A stretch of DNA of 64,000 nt from RYN-230 sp963844695 (GTDB lineage: Bacteria > Actinomycetota > Actinomycetes > Streptosporangiales > Streptosporangiaceae): the NCBI GenBank assembly GCA_963844695.1, contig CAWJPL010000016.1, positions 462,325 to 526,324 on the forward strand, written 5' to 3'. The notes under the pieces are model-generated. The model searched no databases. It had not been told where the DNA came from and was given only the letters and a program-made list of their open reading frames with translations. The position numbers and the translations under genes were made by a program. Position 1 is the first letter of the stretch. Each line of letters opens with the position of its first letter. Positions 8,061 to 17,308 of this stretch are shown piece by piece.

Positions 8061-8291
8061 ATGCCAAACGTGCTCGTGCGGGATGTTCCTGAGGATGTTC
8101 ACACCGCTCTGCAGCGCCGGGCTGAGCAGCGTGGACAGTCGCTGCAGCAGTACCTCACCGGTGAGCTGCGCCGGCTGGCGGAGCGGCCGAGTGTCGATGA
8201 GGTGCTGGATGGCATCGAACGCCATAGCGGTGGCCGGGTCGGATTGCAGCAGGCCGCCGACGACCTTGCGGACGAGCGGCAGCGGCATTGA
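8061..8291 (+). CDS. vapB: VapB/FitA-type antitoxin (ribbon-helix-helix)
   Basis: 76 aa. The N-terminus NVLVRDVPEDVHTALQRRAEQ is a ribbon-helix-helix DNA-binding fold of the FitA/VapB class. The C-terminal part (VDEVLDGIERH to the end) would wrap the toxin. It forms a type II toxin-antitoxin pair with the PIN gene it overlaps by four bases, and such complexes normally repress their own promoter. Confidence 0.88.
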   Translation: MPNVLVRDVPEDVHTALQRRAEQRGQSLQQYLTGELRRLAERPSVDEVLDGIERHSGGRVGLQQAADDLADERQRH

Positions 8292-8683
8292 TCGTCATCG
8301 ACGCGTCGGTTCTGGCCAACGTCGTAGGGGATGACGAGGGCGACGGGCGGCGGGCCCGGGCCGAGTTCCGTGGCGCGGGTGACGTCGCAGCCCCCGATTT
8401 GGTCGATGTCGAGACCGTCTCGGTGCTGCGTAAGCGGTGGCTGGCCGGCATGGTGACTGACGAGCGGTTCGCCGCCGCGGTGGGCGATCTCGCGCAGCTC
8501 GATTTAGACCGGTATCCCACGCTGAGGTTCATGCGCCGGGCCTTCGAGCTCCGCGCGAATGTCACGGCCTACGACTCCGCCTATGTAGCACTCGCTGAGG
8601 AGCTGGGCTGTGATCTGCTGACCGCCGACCAGCGCCTCGCCAGCGCCCCAGGCCCTCGATGCCGCATCCGCGTGCTGCAATAA
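8288..8683 (+). CDS. vapC: VapC PIN-domain ribonuclease toxin
   Basis: 131 aa, starting at a TTG inside the antitoxin stop (TTGA overlap), so it is translationally coupled. PIN-domain acidic residues are in place: MIVIDASVLANVV (first Asp), DVETVSVL (Glu), AYDSAYVALA (Asp) and LLTADQRLA (last Asp). These four bind Mg2+ in the RNase active site. Length is normal for VapC. All catalytic acids are present, so the toxin should be active. Confidence 0.88.
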   Translation: MIVIDASVLANVVGDDEGDGRRARAEFRGAGDVAAPDLVDVETVSVLRKRWLAGMVTDERFAAAVGDLAQLDLDRYPTLRFMRRAFELRANVTAYDSAYVALAEELGCDLLTADQRLASAPGPRCRIRVLQ

Positions 8684-8994
8684 GGCCTGTGGGCCAGCGA
8701 CAGCAGACGGAATGCTGACGTGCTCAGCAGCGGTAAACCGTAAAGTACGGAAGTACCGCAACGGGCCTGGATCTGGGCGGACCCAGGTGGACGTCCCAGG
8801 ACGGTGACCTGCGGGGATGGACGTGGGTGGACGTGCCGCCGGTTGTTTTCCCAGCGGGGTGTTTGCCAGACCCTCGGCTACTCGGCTGGTAACGGCCACG
8901 ATTTTTACCTCATGACTGCACCGGACACGCGCCGCAGATCCGATCATGGACGACATGGCCAGCGACACGGAACGGGAGCTAGAAAGCAGCCAGC
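8684..8994. other. Non-coding interval with TGGACGT repeats
   Basis: No gene supported. It carries three direct copies of TGGACGT (8788-8794, 8818-8824, 8828-8834) upstream of the monooxygenase gene, a possible regulator-binding array. Nothing else is evident. Confidence 0.35.
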
Positions 8995-10131
8995 GTGACT
9001 GACAGCGCCGCAGTTCGCCGCGGGCTGTGCGTCGTGGCCGGAGGCAGCCTGGTCGGCCTGTCCGCCGCGATCGCGCTGTCCCGGCTTGGGATGGACGTGA
9101 CCGTGCTCGAGCGCAGCCCGGCCCGGGCCGTGGCGGGCGGCGGGGGCCTGGGCGTGGACGTCGCCTTGCTCCGGCAAGTGACCGGCCTGCGCGGCGAGCC
9201 CCCCGTGCTGCACGGCATCGACCGCGACACCACCGCCTGGCACCTGCTGCAGGGATGGCTGGAAGACCAGGCCAGCGGGCGCGCGGGCGTGGCGGTGCAC
9301 CGGGGCACCGAGGTGAGCGCCGTGCGCCCCGGGGATGACCAGCAGCGGGCCAGCGTGATCACGGCAGACGGCGGTGAGTACCCCGCAGACCTGGTGATCG
9401 GGGCGGACGGTGCGCGGAGCACGGTACGCGCGGCCGTTGACCCGGACTTCCCGGACGCCCGCTACGCCGGGGTGCTGCTGTGGCGCAGCCTGGTCGATGA
9501 GCGGGCCCTGCCTGCGGGCGTCGCGCGGCCAGGCGCCGGCGAGCCGTCCCGGGAGGTGTACGCAGGTCCCTATCGCCTGGTGACCTACCTGGTTCCCGGT
9601 GCTGCCGGCGAGACCAGCGTCGGACACCGCCGCCTCAACATGGTCTGGTACGACCCGCAGCAGGCCGGCCTGCTCCGTGAGATGGGCGTGCTCGATGGTG
9701 AGACGGTCCATGGCAGCCTGGCCCCCGGGGCGCTGCCCGGCCCGATCCGCGAGCGCCTCGCCGGGTTCGCCGCCGCGAACTGGCCAAGCCCATGGCGCGA
9801 GGCGCTGACCCTGGCCCTGTATAACGGAACCGTGTTCGGCACCCCGATCGTGCACTACGAGCCGAAGCAGCTGGCCCGGGGCCGGGCCGCACTGGCCGGT
9901 GACGCCGCCCACGCCGCCAGCCCGATGGTCGGCGGCGGGTTCCGGCAGGGACTGTACGACGTAGCCGCGCTGGCCGGCGCGGTGACGGCGATCACCTCAC
10001 CGGGCGAGATACCTGGCGCGCTGCGCCGCTACCAGGAACTGCGGCTCGGCCCGGCCGCCCAGCACGTCGCGATCAGCGAGCAGGCTACCGCCGACTACCT
10101 CGCCCGCGCGGGCGCGGACCCAGCCCGGTGA
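8995..10131 (+). CDS. FAD-dependent monooxygenase (UbiH/aromatic hydroxylase family)
   Basis: 378 aa from the GTG at 8995. The FAD-binding Rossmann motif is slightly atypical (VVAGGSLVGLSAAIAL). It is followed by LVIGADGARSTVR (the DG motif) and ALAGDAAHAASPMVGGG (the GD motif), in the order of group A flavoprotein hydroxylases. The substrate is unknown. The stop overlaps the start of the following MFS gene (GTGA), so hydroxylase and exporter form one unit; modification plus efflux of an aromatic compound is a reasonable inference. Confidence 0.8.
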   Translation: MTDSAAVRRGLCVVAGGSLVGLSAAIALSRLGMDVTVLERSPARAVAGGGGLGVDVALLRQVTGLRGEPPVLHGIDRDTTAWHLLQGWLEDQASGRAGVAVHRGTEVSAVRPGDDQQRASVITADGGEYPADLVIGADGARSTVRAAVDPDFPDARYAGVLLWRSLVDERALPAGVARPGAGEPSREVYAGPYRLVTYLVPGAAGETSVGHRRLNMVWYDPQQAGLLREMGVLDGETVHGSLAPGALPGPIRERLAGFAAANWPSPWREALTLALYNGTVFGTPIVHYEPKQLARGRAALAGDAAHAASPMVGGGFRQGLYDVAALAGAVTAITSPGEIPGALRRYQELRLGPAAQHVAISEQATADYLARAGADPAR

Positions 10132-11784
10132 GCACGCCACGGTCAGCCGGATCGGCGTGGGCGCCGTTCCGCCACGAAGCGTTCGCGGCCCTCTGGGGGG
10201 CCCAGTTCATCAGCAACGTCGGCAGCTGGATGCAGACCGTCGGCGCCCAGTGGCTGATGCTGGCGCTCACCGGGTTCGACCGCCTACGTCGCCCTCATCC
10301 AGACCGCGGCCAGCCTGCCCATCGTGCTGTTCGCGGTGCTGGCCGGAGCCCTCGGCGACCTGGTGGACCGGCGCAAGTTCCTGCTGATCACCCAGGTCCT
10401 GATGCTGGTCGCCGCCGCGGCGCTCGGCGCGCTGGCCATCGCGGGGCTGGTGACGCCGTGGCTGCTGCTGGCGCTGATCTTCGCGGTCGGGACCGGCCAG
10501 GCGCTCACGTCGCCGACCTGGCAGACCCTGCAACCGGAACTGGTGTCGCCTGAGGAACGCCCGCAGGCCATCTCCCTCGGCGCGGTGAACCAGAACCTGG
10601 CCCGCGCGGTGGGCCCGGCGATCGGCGGGATCATTCTCGCCGCCACCAGCGCCGGGACCGTCTTCCTGATCAACGCGGCGACGTTCCTCGCCGTGCTGGG
10701 GGTCCTCGTCTGGTGGCGGGGTACCGCGAGCCCGCAGCGCAGGAACGCCCTGCCGCGCGAGCGCTTCGGCGAGGCGGTGCGGGCCGGCGCCCGCTACGTC
10801 AGCGCCAGCCCGGACTTGCGGGTCATCTTGCTGCGGGCCGGCCTGTTCGTCTTCTTCGCCAGCGCGATCTGGGCCCTGCTGCCGGTGACCGCCCAGTCCC
10901 AGCTGCACCTCGGCTCGGGCGGCTATGGGCTGCTGCTGGGGTGTGTCGGTGTCGGGGCGGTGGTTGGTGCGCTCCTGCTGCCCGCGCTCAGGAACCGGCT
11001 CGGCCCGGGGACGCAGCTGACCGCCGGCTCGATCGCGCTCGCCTGCGTGGCGCTCGTCCTCGGCTACGTCCACGTCACCGCGCTCGTCGCGGTGGCCCTG
11101 GCCGTGGCCGGGGTGGCCTGGATCCTGGCCCTGTCCACGCTGAACTCGCTGTACCAGCTGACGCTGCCGCAGTGGATCAAGGCCCGCGGCCTGTCCTTCT
11201 ACCTCATCGTCTTCCAGGGCGGCAACGCCGTCGGCAGCGCCGTCCTGGGCGTCACCGCCGAGCACCTGGGACTGTCCCCGACCCTGCTGATCACCGCGGC
11301 CGGCCTGGCCCTCGGCCCGCTGGCCGGGCTGCGCTACCGGTTCCGGCCCATCCCGCCCGCGCAGCTCCTGCCCGCGGCCGAGTGGCCGGTGCCCAACCTG
11401 GCCACCGGGGACCCCGCCACCGGGCCGGTCATGGTCACCGTCGAGTACCGGCCCCGCGCCGGGCTGGAAGCTGACCTGCTGGCGGCGCTGCGCGACTCCA
11501 GGTTCAGCCGGCGGCGCACCGGGGCCAGCTCCTGGCGCGTCTGGCAGGACGCCGCCGACCCGGCCCGGATCCTCGAGGAGTTCGTCGTCGCCTCCTGGGA
11601 GGAACACCTCCGCCAGCACGGCCGCGTCACCGTCCGGGACCAGGCCCGCTACGACAGGATCCGGTCCATGACCGACCCCGGGCACCCCGCGGCCGTCACC
11701 CACTGGCTCACCCCGACCGCCCCCGCGCACCGTCCGCGCCCCGGCAAAGATAACGCCCCGTCCCAGGGGCCGGGCGTCGTCTAG
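10128..11784 (+). pseudogene. MFS_3 family exporter broken by a one-base insertion
   Basis: The start at 10128 gives a normal MFS N-terminus (AFAALWGAQFISNVGSWMQT, then WLMLALTG). At about 10275 the frame shifts. Removing one T from GGGTTCGACC restores LTGSTAYVALIQTAASLPIVLF, and from there the second frame runs intact to 11784. Twelve membrane segments are present across the two frames, including the GALGDLVDRRK loop. A C-terminal soluble tail of about 110 residues (VTVEYRPRAGLEADLLAALR) resembles the ABM-like extension of EntS/MFS_3 proteins. It is either a recent frameshift or a sequencing error. Confidence 0.8.
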
Positions 11785-11850
11785 GCCAGGGGTCGCCGGG
11801 GCCGGGGGATGTTTAGGCCGGGCGGGCGCCAGGACCGGGCCGGGCGCCGG

Positions 11851-12258
11851 TCAGGACGCCGCGGGGTCGGAGACGGTCCGCCGGGCGATCTTCCACTGGC
11901 CCGCGTCACGGCGCAGCGTCTGGGTAATGGCGGCCGCGGTGCGGAGGGTGAGCGGCGGGGTCAGGGCGACGATCAGCATCACCGACCGGACCACCGCCTC
12001 CCCGCCGTCGTCTTCCACGACGGGGTTGAGCGTGAGGTGCAGGGTGGCCGGGCCCTCGGCGGCCCAGATCGGGGCGAGCGACGCGCGCAGCGCCTCCCGG
12101 CCGGCGTGCTGGCCCTGGGTACCGTCCAGCACGGCGTCCGGGGTGAACAGGGCCACGTACGCGTCGGCGTCCCGCCGGCTGGCCGCCTCGTCGGCCCGGG
12201 TGACGACGTCGAGGACCGCCAGCCGGTCAGCGGCGGTCAGGCTCACGGCCGCAGCCAT
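11851..12258 (-). CDS. SnoaL-like/NTF2-fold protein
   Basis: 135 aa. It has a SnoaL/DUF4440 pattern: a first helix DVVTRADEAASRRDADAYVALF, then FTPDAVLDGTQGQHAGREALR, and the closing strand pair TQTLRRDAGQWKIARRTVSD. Such small alpha+beta barrels act as cyclases, isomerases or ligand binders; no specific function can be read. It overlaps the end of the acetamidase gene by 16 bases on the same strand and is probably co-transcribed. Confidence 0.7.
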   Translation of the reverse strand: MAAAVSLTAADRLAVLDVVTRADEAASRRDADAYVALFTPDAVLDGTQGQHAGREALRASLAPIWAAEGPATLHLTLNPVVEDDGGEAVVRSVMLIVALTPPLTLRTAAAITQTLRRDAGQWKIARRTVSDPAAS

Positions 12259-13235
12259 CGTGCCACCCGGTCCCGGAGCCCGGCCGGGAAGACGCTCTTG
12301 GGGATGACCGCGTGCACCGCCTTGGGCGGCGTGGAGGTGTAGGCCGAGCCGGTCTGGTTGGCGTACTGCGTCACCCGGAAGCTGACCGCCATGCTGGCCA
12401 GCGCGTACGCCTCCGGCCCGGTGATGCCTGCCGCGGCGGACAGCCAGTGGATCAGCTCGCGCAGGCAGGTCACCAGGGCGTCGTCGAGACCGCCGGCGAA
12501 GCCGACGAGGATCCAGGCCGTCGCGGTCTCGCCGAGCGGTCCGCGCAGCGCCACCTGCTTATGCAGGTCGTAGCGGATCTCCAGGTCTTCGGCCGCGGTC
12601 TCGATGGCGGTCTGGTCGACCACCCCGTCGCCTTGCAGCGCGTGCACGTCACCGATCCAGACTCGCGCCCCCGGCTTGGCCACGGGCAGGAACAGGTGGC
12701 TGCCCACGCCGAGATCACGCAGCACCAGGTTTCCGCCGTAACTGCCGGACACGATGGCGCTGACCTCGTCCGCCCCGGCCGGTTCGGCCGCCACCACACC
12801 GAGGAACGGGGCCATCGGCAGCGTGATGCCATGGGTGTACCCGGCGGCCGTCCGGGCGTCGTCGAACGTGAAGTAGTGCACGTACGGCTCGGCGAAGTCG
12901 TGCGGCAGCGCCCCCACGCCGAGCGGGAACGAGTTCCAGCCCCAGCCGATCGTGCGCAGCCTGGTGACACTGACCTCGACGACGTCGCCGGGCTCCGCCC
13001 CGGTCACCACCACCGGGCCGAGCATCGAGTACGGGCCCTTCGGGTAGCGGTGCCGCAGTGGCTCGCGGTCGGCGAAGCTCATCCCGAACTTGGCCTCGTT
13101 GCCCCAGTGGGTCCAGGTGCTGGGGTAGCTGACCGTGTCGCCGGGGGCAACAGAGGCCACCGGGCCGGCGGCCGGGTCCAGGTAACCCGACCGCACCGTC
13201 TGCGGCGTCAACGGGACCGTGTGCGTGACAGCCAT
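12243..13235 (-). CDS. Acetamidase/formamidase family protein
   Basis: 330 aa from the ATG at 13235; a GTG at 13253 is an alternative. Family features include the PGDTVSYPSTWTHWG region, GPVVVTGAEPGDVVEVSV, GSYGGNLVLRDLGVGSHLFL, and WIGDVHALQGDGV with the metal-associated His and Asp. These enzymes hydrolyse short amides to ammonia and an acid. It reads into the SnoaL-like gene. The C-terminal SFRVTQYANQ helix is also conserved in the family. Confidence 0.8.
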   Translation of the reverse strand: MAVTHTVPLTPQTVRSGYLDPAAGPVASVAPGDTVSYPSTWTHWGNEAKFGMSFADREPLRHRYPKGPYSMLGPVVVTGAEPGDVVEVSVTRLRTIGWGWNSFPLGVGALPHDFAEPYVHYFTFDDARTAAGYTHGITLPMAPFLGVVAAEPAGADEVSAIVSGSYGGNLVLRDLGVGSHLFLPVAKPGARVWIGDVHALQGDGVVDQTAIETAAEDLEIRYDLHKQVALRGPLGETATAWILVGFAGGLDDALVTCLRELIHWLSAAAGITGPEAYALASMAVSFRVTQYANQTGSAYTSTPPKAVHAVIPKSVFPAGLRDRVARWLRP

Positions 13236-13386
13236 GGTCTCGTTATAGCCCACCGGGGTGACCTCGTCCGCACCGCCGCCGGGGCCATGGCGGGCTGAGC
13301 GAGGATAGGATCCGGGCGGGTTCCGCCCCCCGGATCGGTCAGGGTGGGCGGCAGGTCAGCACAGCGCACGCCCAGGGAGGTGGCGC

Positions 13387-14688
13387 ATGACGGGTCAGCG
13401 GCACCGCGTCGTCGTCGTCGGTGGTGGTTTCGGCGGCATCAACGTGACGCGCGCCCTGGCTCGAGCCGACGCCGACGTGACGATCGTGGACCGGACCAAC
13501 CATCACCTCTTCCAGCCGTTGCTCTATCAGGTGGCCGCCGGGATCCTGGCCGAGGGGCTGATCGCGCCGGCCCTGCGCAGCGTGGTCAGGTCCCAGCAGA
13601 ACACCCGGACGGTGCTGGCCGACGTGCAGGACCTGGACGTGAAGGGCCGGGTGGTGTCGGCGGTGGCCCCCGACGGCCGGGAGCTGCTCCTGCCCTACGA
13701 CACGCTGGTCGTCGCGAGCGGGGCGACGGACGCCTACTTCGGGCACGATGAGTGGGCTGAGTTCGCGCCCGGGATGAAGACCCTGGAGGACGCCCGCGAC
13801 CTGCGCAGCCACATTCTCAGCGCCTTCGAGATGGCCGAGCTGGCCACCGACCCCGCAGAGCGGGCCGCGTACCTGACCTTCGTGGTCGTCGGGGCCGGGC
13901 CGACCGGGGTCGAACTGGTCGGCCAGCTGGCCGAGCTGGCCCACCAGGTGCTGCCGAGGGAGTACCGGTCAGTGGTCACTGCGGAGGCGCGGATCCTGCT
14001 GGTCGAGGCGGGCCCGGCGGTGCTGGGCGCGTTTCACCCGAAGCTGCAGCGCTACACCCAGCGGCGGCTGGAGAAGATGGGCGTGCAGGTGCGGCTGAAC
14101 ACCGCGGCGGTCGGGATGGACAAAGACAGCGTCACCGTGCGGGACTCCGGGGGCGACGAGCGGGTTCCCGCCCGGACGAAGATCTGGGCCGCAGGCGTGC
14201 GGGCCTCGCCGCTGGCTACGATGCTCGCCGAGGCCACCGGCGCCGGGACCGACCGGGCCGGCCGGATCGCGGTGCAGCCCGACTGCAGCCTGCCTGGCCA
14301 TCCGGACGTGTTCGCCGTCGGGGACATGATCTCGCTGAACCAGCTGCCCGGAGTCGCGCAGCCCGCCATCCAGCAGGGAAAGTACGTCGGCAAGCTGATC
14401 TCGGCCCGGCTGGGCGGCGGCTCGCCGGCCAAGCCGTTCAAATACCGGGACAAGGGCAGCATGGCCACGATCGGCCACCTGTCCGCGGTCACGGAGGCGT
14501 TCGGCATGAGGTTCACCGGCGTGATCGGCTACACCATGTGGGGCTTCGTCCACGTCCTCTACCTGGTCGGCTGGGGCAACCGGGTGGCGGCCGTCTTTTC
14601 CTGGGGCCGGGGGCTGACCTTCACCAAGAACCGGGCCCATCGGCTCATCACCTTCGAGCAGGCCCGCTACGAGCTCACCCGGCGCTGA
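13387..14688 (+). CDS. ndh: Type II NADH dehydrogenase (NDH-2)
   Basis: 433 aa. FAD-binding VVVVGGGFGGINVTRAL at residues 8-24 and NAD-binding VVVGAGPTGVELVGQLAEL near 165 are both complete. The middle carries HHLFQPLLYQVA, AAGVRASPL and the FAD-contact FAVGDMISL. The C-terminus has the hydrophobic GYTMWGFVHVLYLVGW membrane-anchoring stretch. It oxidises NADH and reduces menaquinone at the cytoplasmic face without pumping protons. It stands alone, divergent from the acetamidase. Confidence 0.88.
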   Translation: MTGQRHRVVVVGGGFGGINVTRALARADADVTIVDRTNHHLFQPLLYQVAAGILAEGLIAPALRSVVRSQQNTRTVLADVQDLDVKGRVVSAVAPDGRELLLPYDTLVVASGATDAYFGHDEWAEFAPGMKTLEDARDLRSHILSAFEMAELATDPAERAAYLTFVVVGAGPTGVELVGQLAELAHQVLPREYRSVVTAEARILLVEAGPAVLGAFHPKLQRYTQRRLEKMGVQVRLNTAAVGMDKDSVTVRDSGGDERVPARTKIWAAGVRASPLATMLAEATGAGTDRAGRIAVQPDCSLPGHPDVFAVGDMISLNQLPGVAQPAIQQGKYVGKLISARLGGGSPAKPFKYRDKGSMATIGHLSAVTEAFGMRFTGVIGYTMWGFVHVLYLVGWGNRVAAVFSWGRGLTFTKNRAHRLITFEQARYELTRR

Positions 14689-14723
14689 CGCCGGGTCGTC
14701 TCCCTGCGTGCGCCGCGCCCGGC

Positions 14724-15938
14724 TCAGGGTCCGGACCCGGAAGCCACAAGATCATGCGCGGGCCTGCTGCCCCGGGCTGCTCCCACGGTCCCGGCGGGCT
14801 GGCCGGCCACCGCGCAGGGCGCCGCCTCGAAGAGCAGCACGGCCACGTCGTCGTCGAGCCTGCGGCCGGTGTGGGCCACCAGGCGGTCGAGTAGCTCGTC
14901 CGCGGCGGCCTCCAGGTCGGGGCCACGGAGCAGGTCGGCGCAGTCCTCCAGGCGGAAGTAGCGGCCCGCCCGGTCGCGGGCCTCGAGCAGGCCGTCGGTG
15001 TAGAACACCACCCGGTCGCCCTCGCCGACGCTGAACGTGGACGTCGTCATGGCGGGGTGCAGGCCGAGCGGGGTCGCGTACGCCGACGGGGTCAGGGCCT
15101 GCAGCCCGCCGCCGGAGTTCAGCCGCAGTGGCGGCGGGTGACCGCAGGTGACGAGCTCGAGCCAGCCCCGCGGGTCGAACTCCGCGAACAGCGCGGTCAC
15201 GAAGTCCTCCTCGCCCGCGGCCAGCGTCACCGACCGGTCCACCACCCGGGCGACCTCGGCCAGCGACAGCCCCGGCTGGGCGCAGGCGTCCCGGAAGCTG
15301 GTCGTCGCGACGCTGGCCAGGCGCACCGCGGGCAGTCCTTTCCCGCGCGTGTCCCCGATGATCCAGCGGGTCCGGCCCCCCTCGGAGACGACCTCGAGGA
15401 TGTCCCCGCCGACCCGGGCTTCCGCCGCGGCGGAGACGTAACGCGAGGCCATCCGTCCCGCCGTGACCGTGGCCGGGACCTCGCGCAGCAGCGCGCTCTG
15501 CGCCACCCGGGCCACCGCACGGACCCGGCTCAGCCGCCGCTGCGCCGCGGTGCGCAGCACCGAGTTGGCCACCGCGAACGCGGCCAGCAGCACGAACACC
15601 CCCAGGTGCGACACCAGCGTCCCCGGCCGGGCAGGCTGGTCCACGATCAGCCCGACGCCCAGCAGCGTCGCCCACCCCGCCAGCACGGCAGTGACCAGCG
15701 GGCGCAGCAGCAGGGACGCCAGCAGCGGGCCGACCGCCAGCCACGCGACCGCCACCGGACCCCGGCCCGAGCGGTACTGCGCCACCGCCAGGACCGTGAT
15801 CGCCAGGCCGAGCAGCACCGCGAGCACCGGCTTGGCCAGCACCCCGGACGGCTGGGACGGTCCTGACATGTTCAGCCGGATGCCACGGCTGCGGCGCTGG
15901 TACACACGCCGCCACCTGGGCTCAGCAGGCCTGTTCAC
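14724..15938 (-). CDS. Membrane SpoIIE/PP2C-type serine phosphatase
   Basis: 404 aa from the GTG at 15938 (AGGGG upstream); an ATG at 15869 would shorten it by 23 residues. Four hydrophobic segments between about residues 30 and 130 are followed by a short linker and an RsbU/SpoIIE phosphatase domain: EARVGGDILEVV, WIIGDTRGKGLPAV, LVTCGHPPPLRL, VVFYTDGLLEARDR and LDDDVAVLL. Metal-binding Asp residues are in place. These enzymes dephosphorylate anti-anti-sigma factors. No partner is encoded nearby. Confidence 0.83.
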   Translation of the reverse strand: MNRPAEPRWRRVYQRRSRGIRLNMSGPSQPSGVLAKPVLAVLLGLAITVLAVAQYRSGRGPVAVAWLAVGPLLASLLLRPLVTAVLAGWATLLGVGLIVDQPARPGTLVSHLGVFVLLAAFAVANSVLRTAAQRRLSRVRAVARVAQSALLREVPATVTAGRMASRYVSAAAEARVGGDILEVVSEGGRTRWIIGDTRGKGLPAVRLASVATTSFRDACAQPGLSLAEVARVVDRSVTLAAGEEDFVTALFAEFDPRGWLELVTCGHPPPLRLNSGGGLQALTPSAYATPLGLHPAMTTSTFSVGEGDRVVFYTDGLLEARDRAGRYFRLEDCADLLRGPDLEAAADELLDRLVAHTGRRLDDDVAVLLFEAAPCAVAGQPAGTVGAARGSRPAHDLVASGSGP

Positions 15939-16160
15939 CGTGGTCGCCCCTCATCTGCCGTGCGCCGGCTCGTTGGCTCTTCCACGTACTGGTACGCAAT
16001 CATGGCGGTCACGCCCGTGGGGTTGCTGAACGCCGGCTCTGCGAAAGCTCACAGAAAATTCCAGATAACGAAAACCGCACGGGTGCCGTGCCGTCGCCAC
16101 ACCGGTGCGGCCGCGGGCCCGGTCGCGAAGCCGGCCGGTCCTGCCGGTCCGGCCGGAGGC

Positions 16161-16799
16161 TCAGGCGTGCTCGCGTATCCAGGAGGCGGCCAGGGTGGTC
16201 CAGGCCGCCGTGTCCCCCGCGCCTTCGGCCAGGCCCAGACTGTGTGGCCCGTGGGCGAACACATGGACCGCGTGCGGCACGCCGTCGGCCGCCAGCGCGG
16301 CCGCGAAGCGGTAGGTGTGCTCGGGAGGCACGTAGACGTCCTCGGCCGTATGCCAGAGGAAGAACGGCGGTGACTGAGGCGTCACCAGCGCGTCCAGTGA
16401 CGCCGACCGGCGCGCCTGCGGGCTGGCGTCCTCGCCGAGCAGGATCAGCCGGGAGGGCCGGTAGGTCTCGGTCTCCATCGACGTGATCGCGTAGCCGAGC
16501 ACCGCGAACTGCACCGCCTCGGCTGACCCCGCGCCGGGTGCGAGGGCGGCCAGGCCGGCCAGGTGGCCGCCGGCCGAGAAGCCGATGAGGCCGATCCGGC
16601 CGGCTCCGGCGGCGCGGCGGTCCCGGATCTCGCCGAGGAGCGCGTCGCGGGGCACCGGGTGGCGGACGTTGAGCGGGTAGCGGAACACGCTGGCCTGGAT
16701 CCCGAGCCCGCGGAGCCAGCCGGCGACCGGCTCGGCCTCGTGCGGCGCGTGCGCCGCGTATCCCCCGCCGGGAAGGACGATCATGTGCGTGCCTGTCAC
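16161..16799 (-). CDS. Alpha/beta hydrolase, BD-FAE/esterase-like
   Basis: 212 aa from the GTG at 16799, which overlaps the stop of the upstream VOC gene (GTGA). It shows the HGGG-like oxyanion turn VLPGGGYAAHAPHEAE, the nucleophile elbow IGLIGFSAGGHLAG, the acid in HTAEDVYVPPEHT and the His in FAHGPHSLGLAEG. This is a complete esterase/lipase catalytic set. It is co-transcribed with the VOC protein. Substrate unknown. Confidence 0.78.
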   Translation of the reverse strand: MTGTHMIVLPGGGYAAHAPHEAEPVAGWLRGLGIQASVFRYPLNVRHPVPRDALLGEIRDRRAAGAGRIGLIGFSAGGHLAGLAALAPGAGSAEAVQFAVLGYAITSMETETYRPSRLILLGEDASPQARRSASLDALVTPQSPPFFLWHTAEDVYVPPEHTYRFAAALAADGVPHAVHVFAHGPHSLGLAEGAGDTAAWTTLAASWIREHA

Positions 16800-17164
16800 T
16801 GCCGGTTCCTCACCTGAGCGTCGATCAGATCGAATTCGTTGCCCTCGACGTCGGCGAAGGTCGTCCACCGGGCGCCGGGGAGTGCGACGTCATGCAGCCT
16901 GACCGCACCGCGGGACAGCAGCCGGGCTCCGTCCAGGTCGAAGTCGTCCGTCACCAGATCCAGGTGCACCCGGTTCTTGACGAACTTGCCCTCGGGGACC
17001 TTGCGGAACGCGAGCCTCAGCGGGCCCGTGTCCGCGCCGACTTCGAGCACAGCCGTGTCCTGCGGCGGGTCCGGGCTGACCCGGCCGCCCAGCGTGCCGC
17101 GCCAGAACTGCGCCACGGCGGGCACGTCGGCGCAGTCGAAGGTGATTCCGAGGACGCTCGCCAA
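16796..17164 (-). CDS. VOC superfamily (glyoxalase/bleomycin-resistance fold) protein
   Basis: 122 aa from a TTG at 17164, chosen because GGAGGGAG sits 7 bases upstream; an in-frame ATG at 17188 is possible. Both beta-alpha-beta-beta-beta halves are visible: ITFDCADVPAVAQFWRGTLGG and then VHLDLVTDDFDLDG, closing with WTTFADVEGNEFDLID. The VHLDLV His and the C-terminal Glu are the usual metal ligands. No specific substrate can be assigned. It is coupled to the esterase downstream. Confidence 0.72.
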   Translation of the reverse strand: MASVLGITFDCADVPAVAQFWRGTLGGRVSPDPPQDTAVLEVGADTGPLRLAFRKVPEGKFVKNRVHLDLVTDDFDLDGARLLSRGAVRLHDVALPGARWTTFADVEGNEFDLIDAQVRNRQ

Positions 17165-17308
17165 GGCCGCATCTCCCTCCTGCCGCATCTGCTGAGGTCC
17201 AGGACACCACGGGAGCTGCACCCGCCGAACCACGCGAATAGGTGATGCCCGCCTGATGCGTCCAATCCGGGGTCGCGCATCGCGCGGGCCACACGGGGCC
17301 ACGCCAGG

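Noticed and set aside
10267..11730. 487-residue minus-strand frame opposite the MFS gene
   Set aside because: Gln/Asp/Gly/Arg-rich antisense shadow; membrane helices are clear on the plus strand.
12312..13298. Plus-strand frame opposite the acetamidase
   Set aside because: Antisense shadow with no recognisable fold; the acetamidase motifs are on the minus strand.
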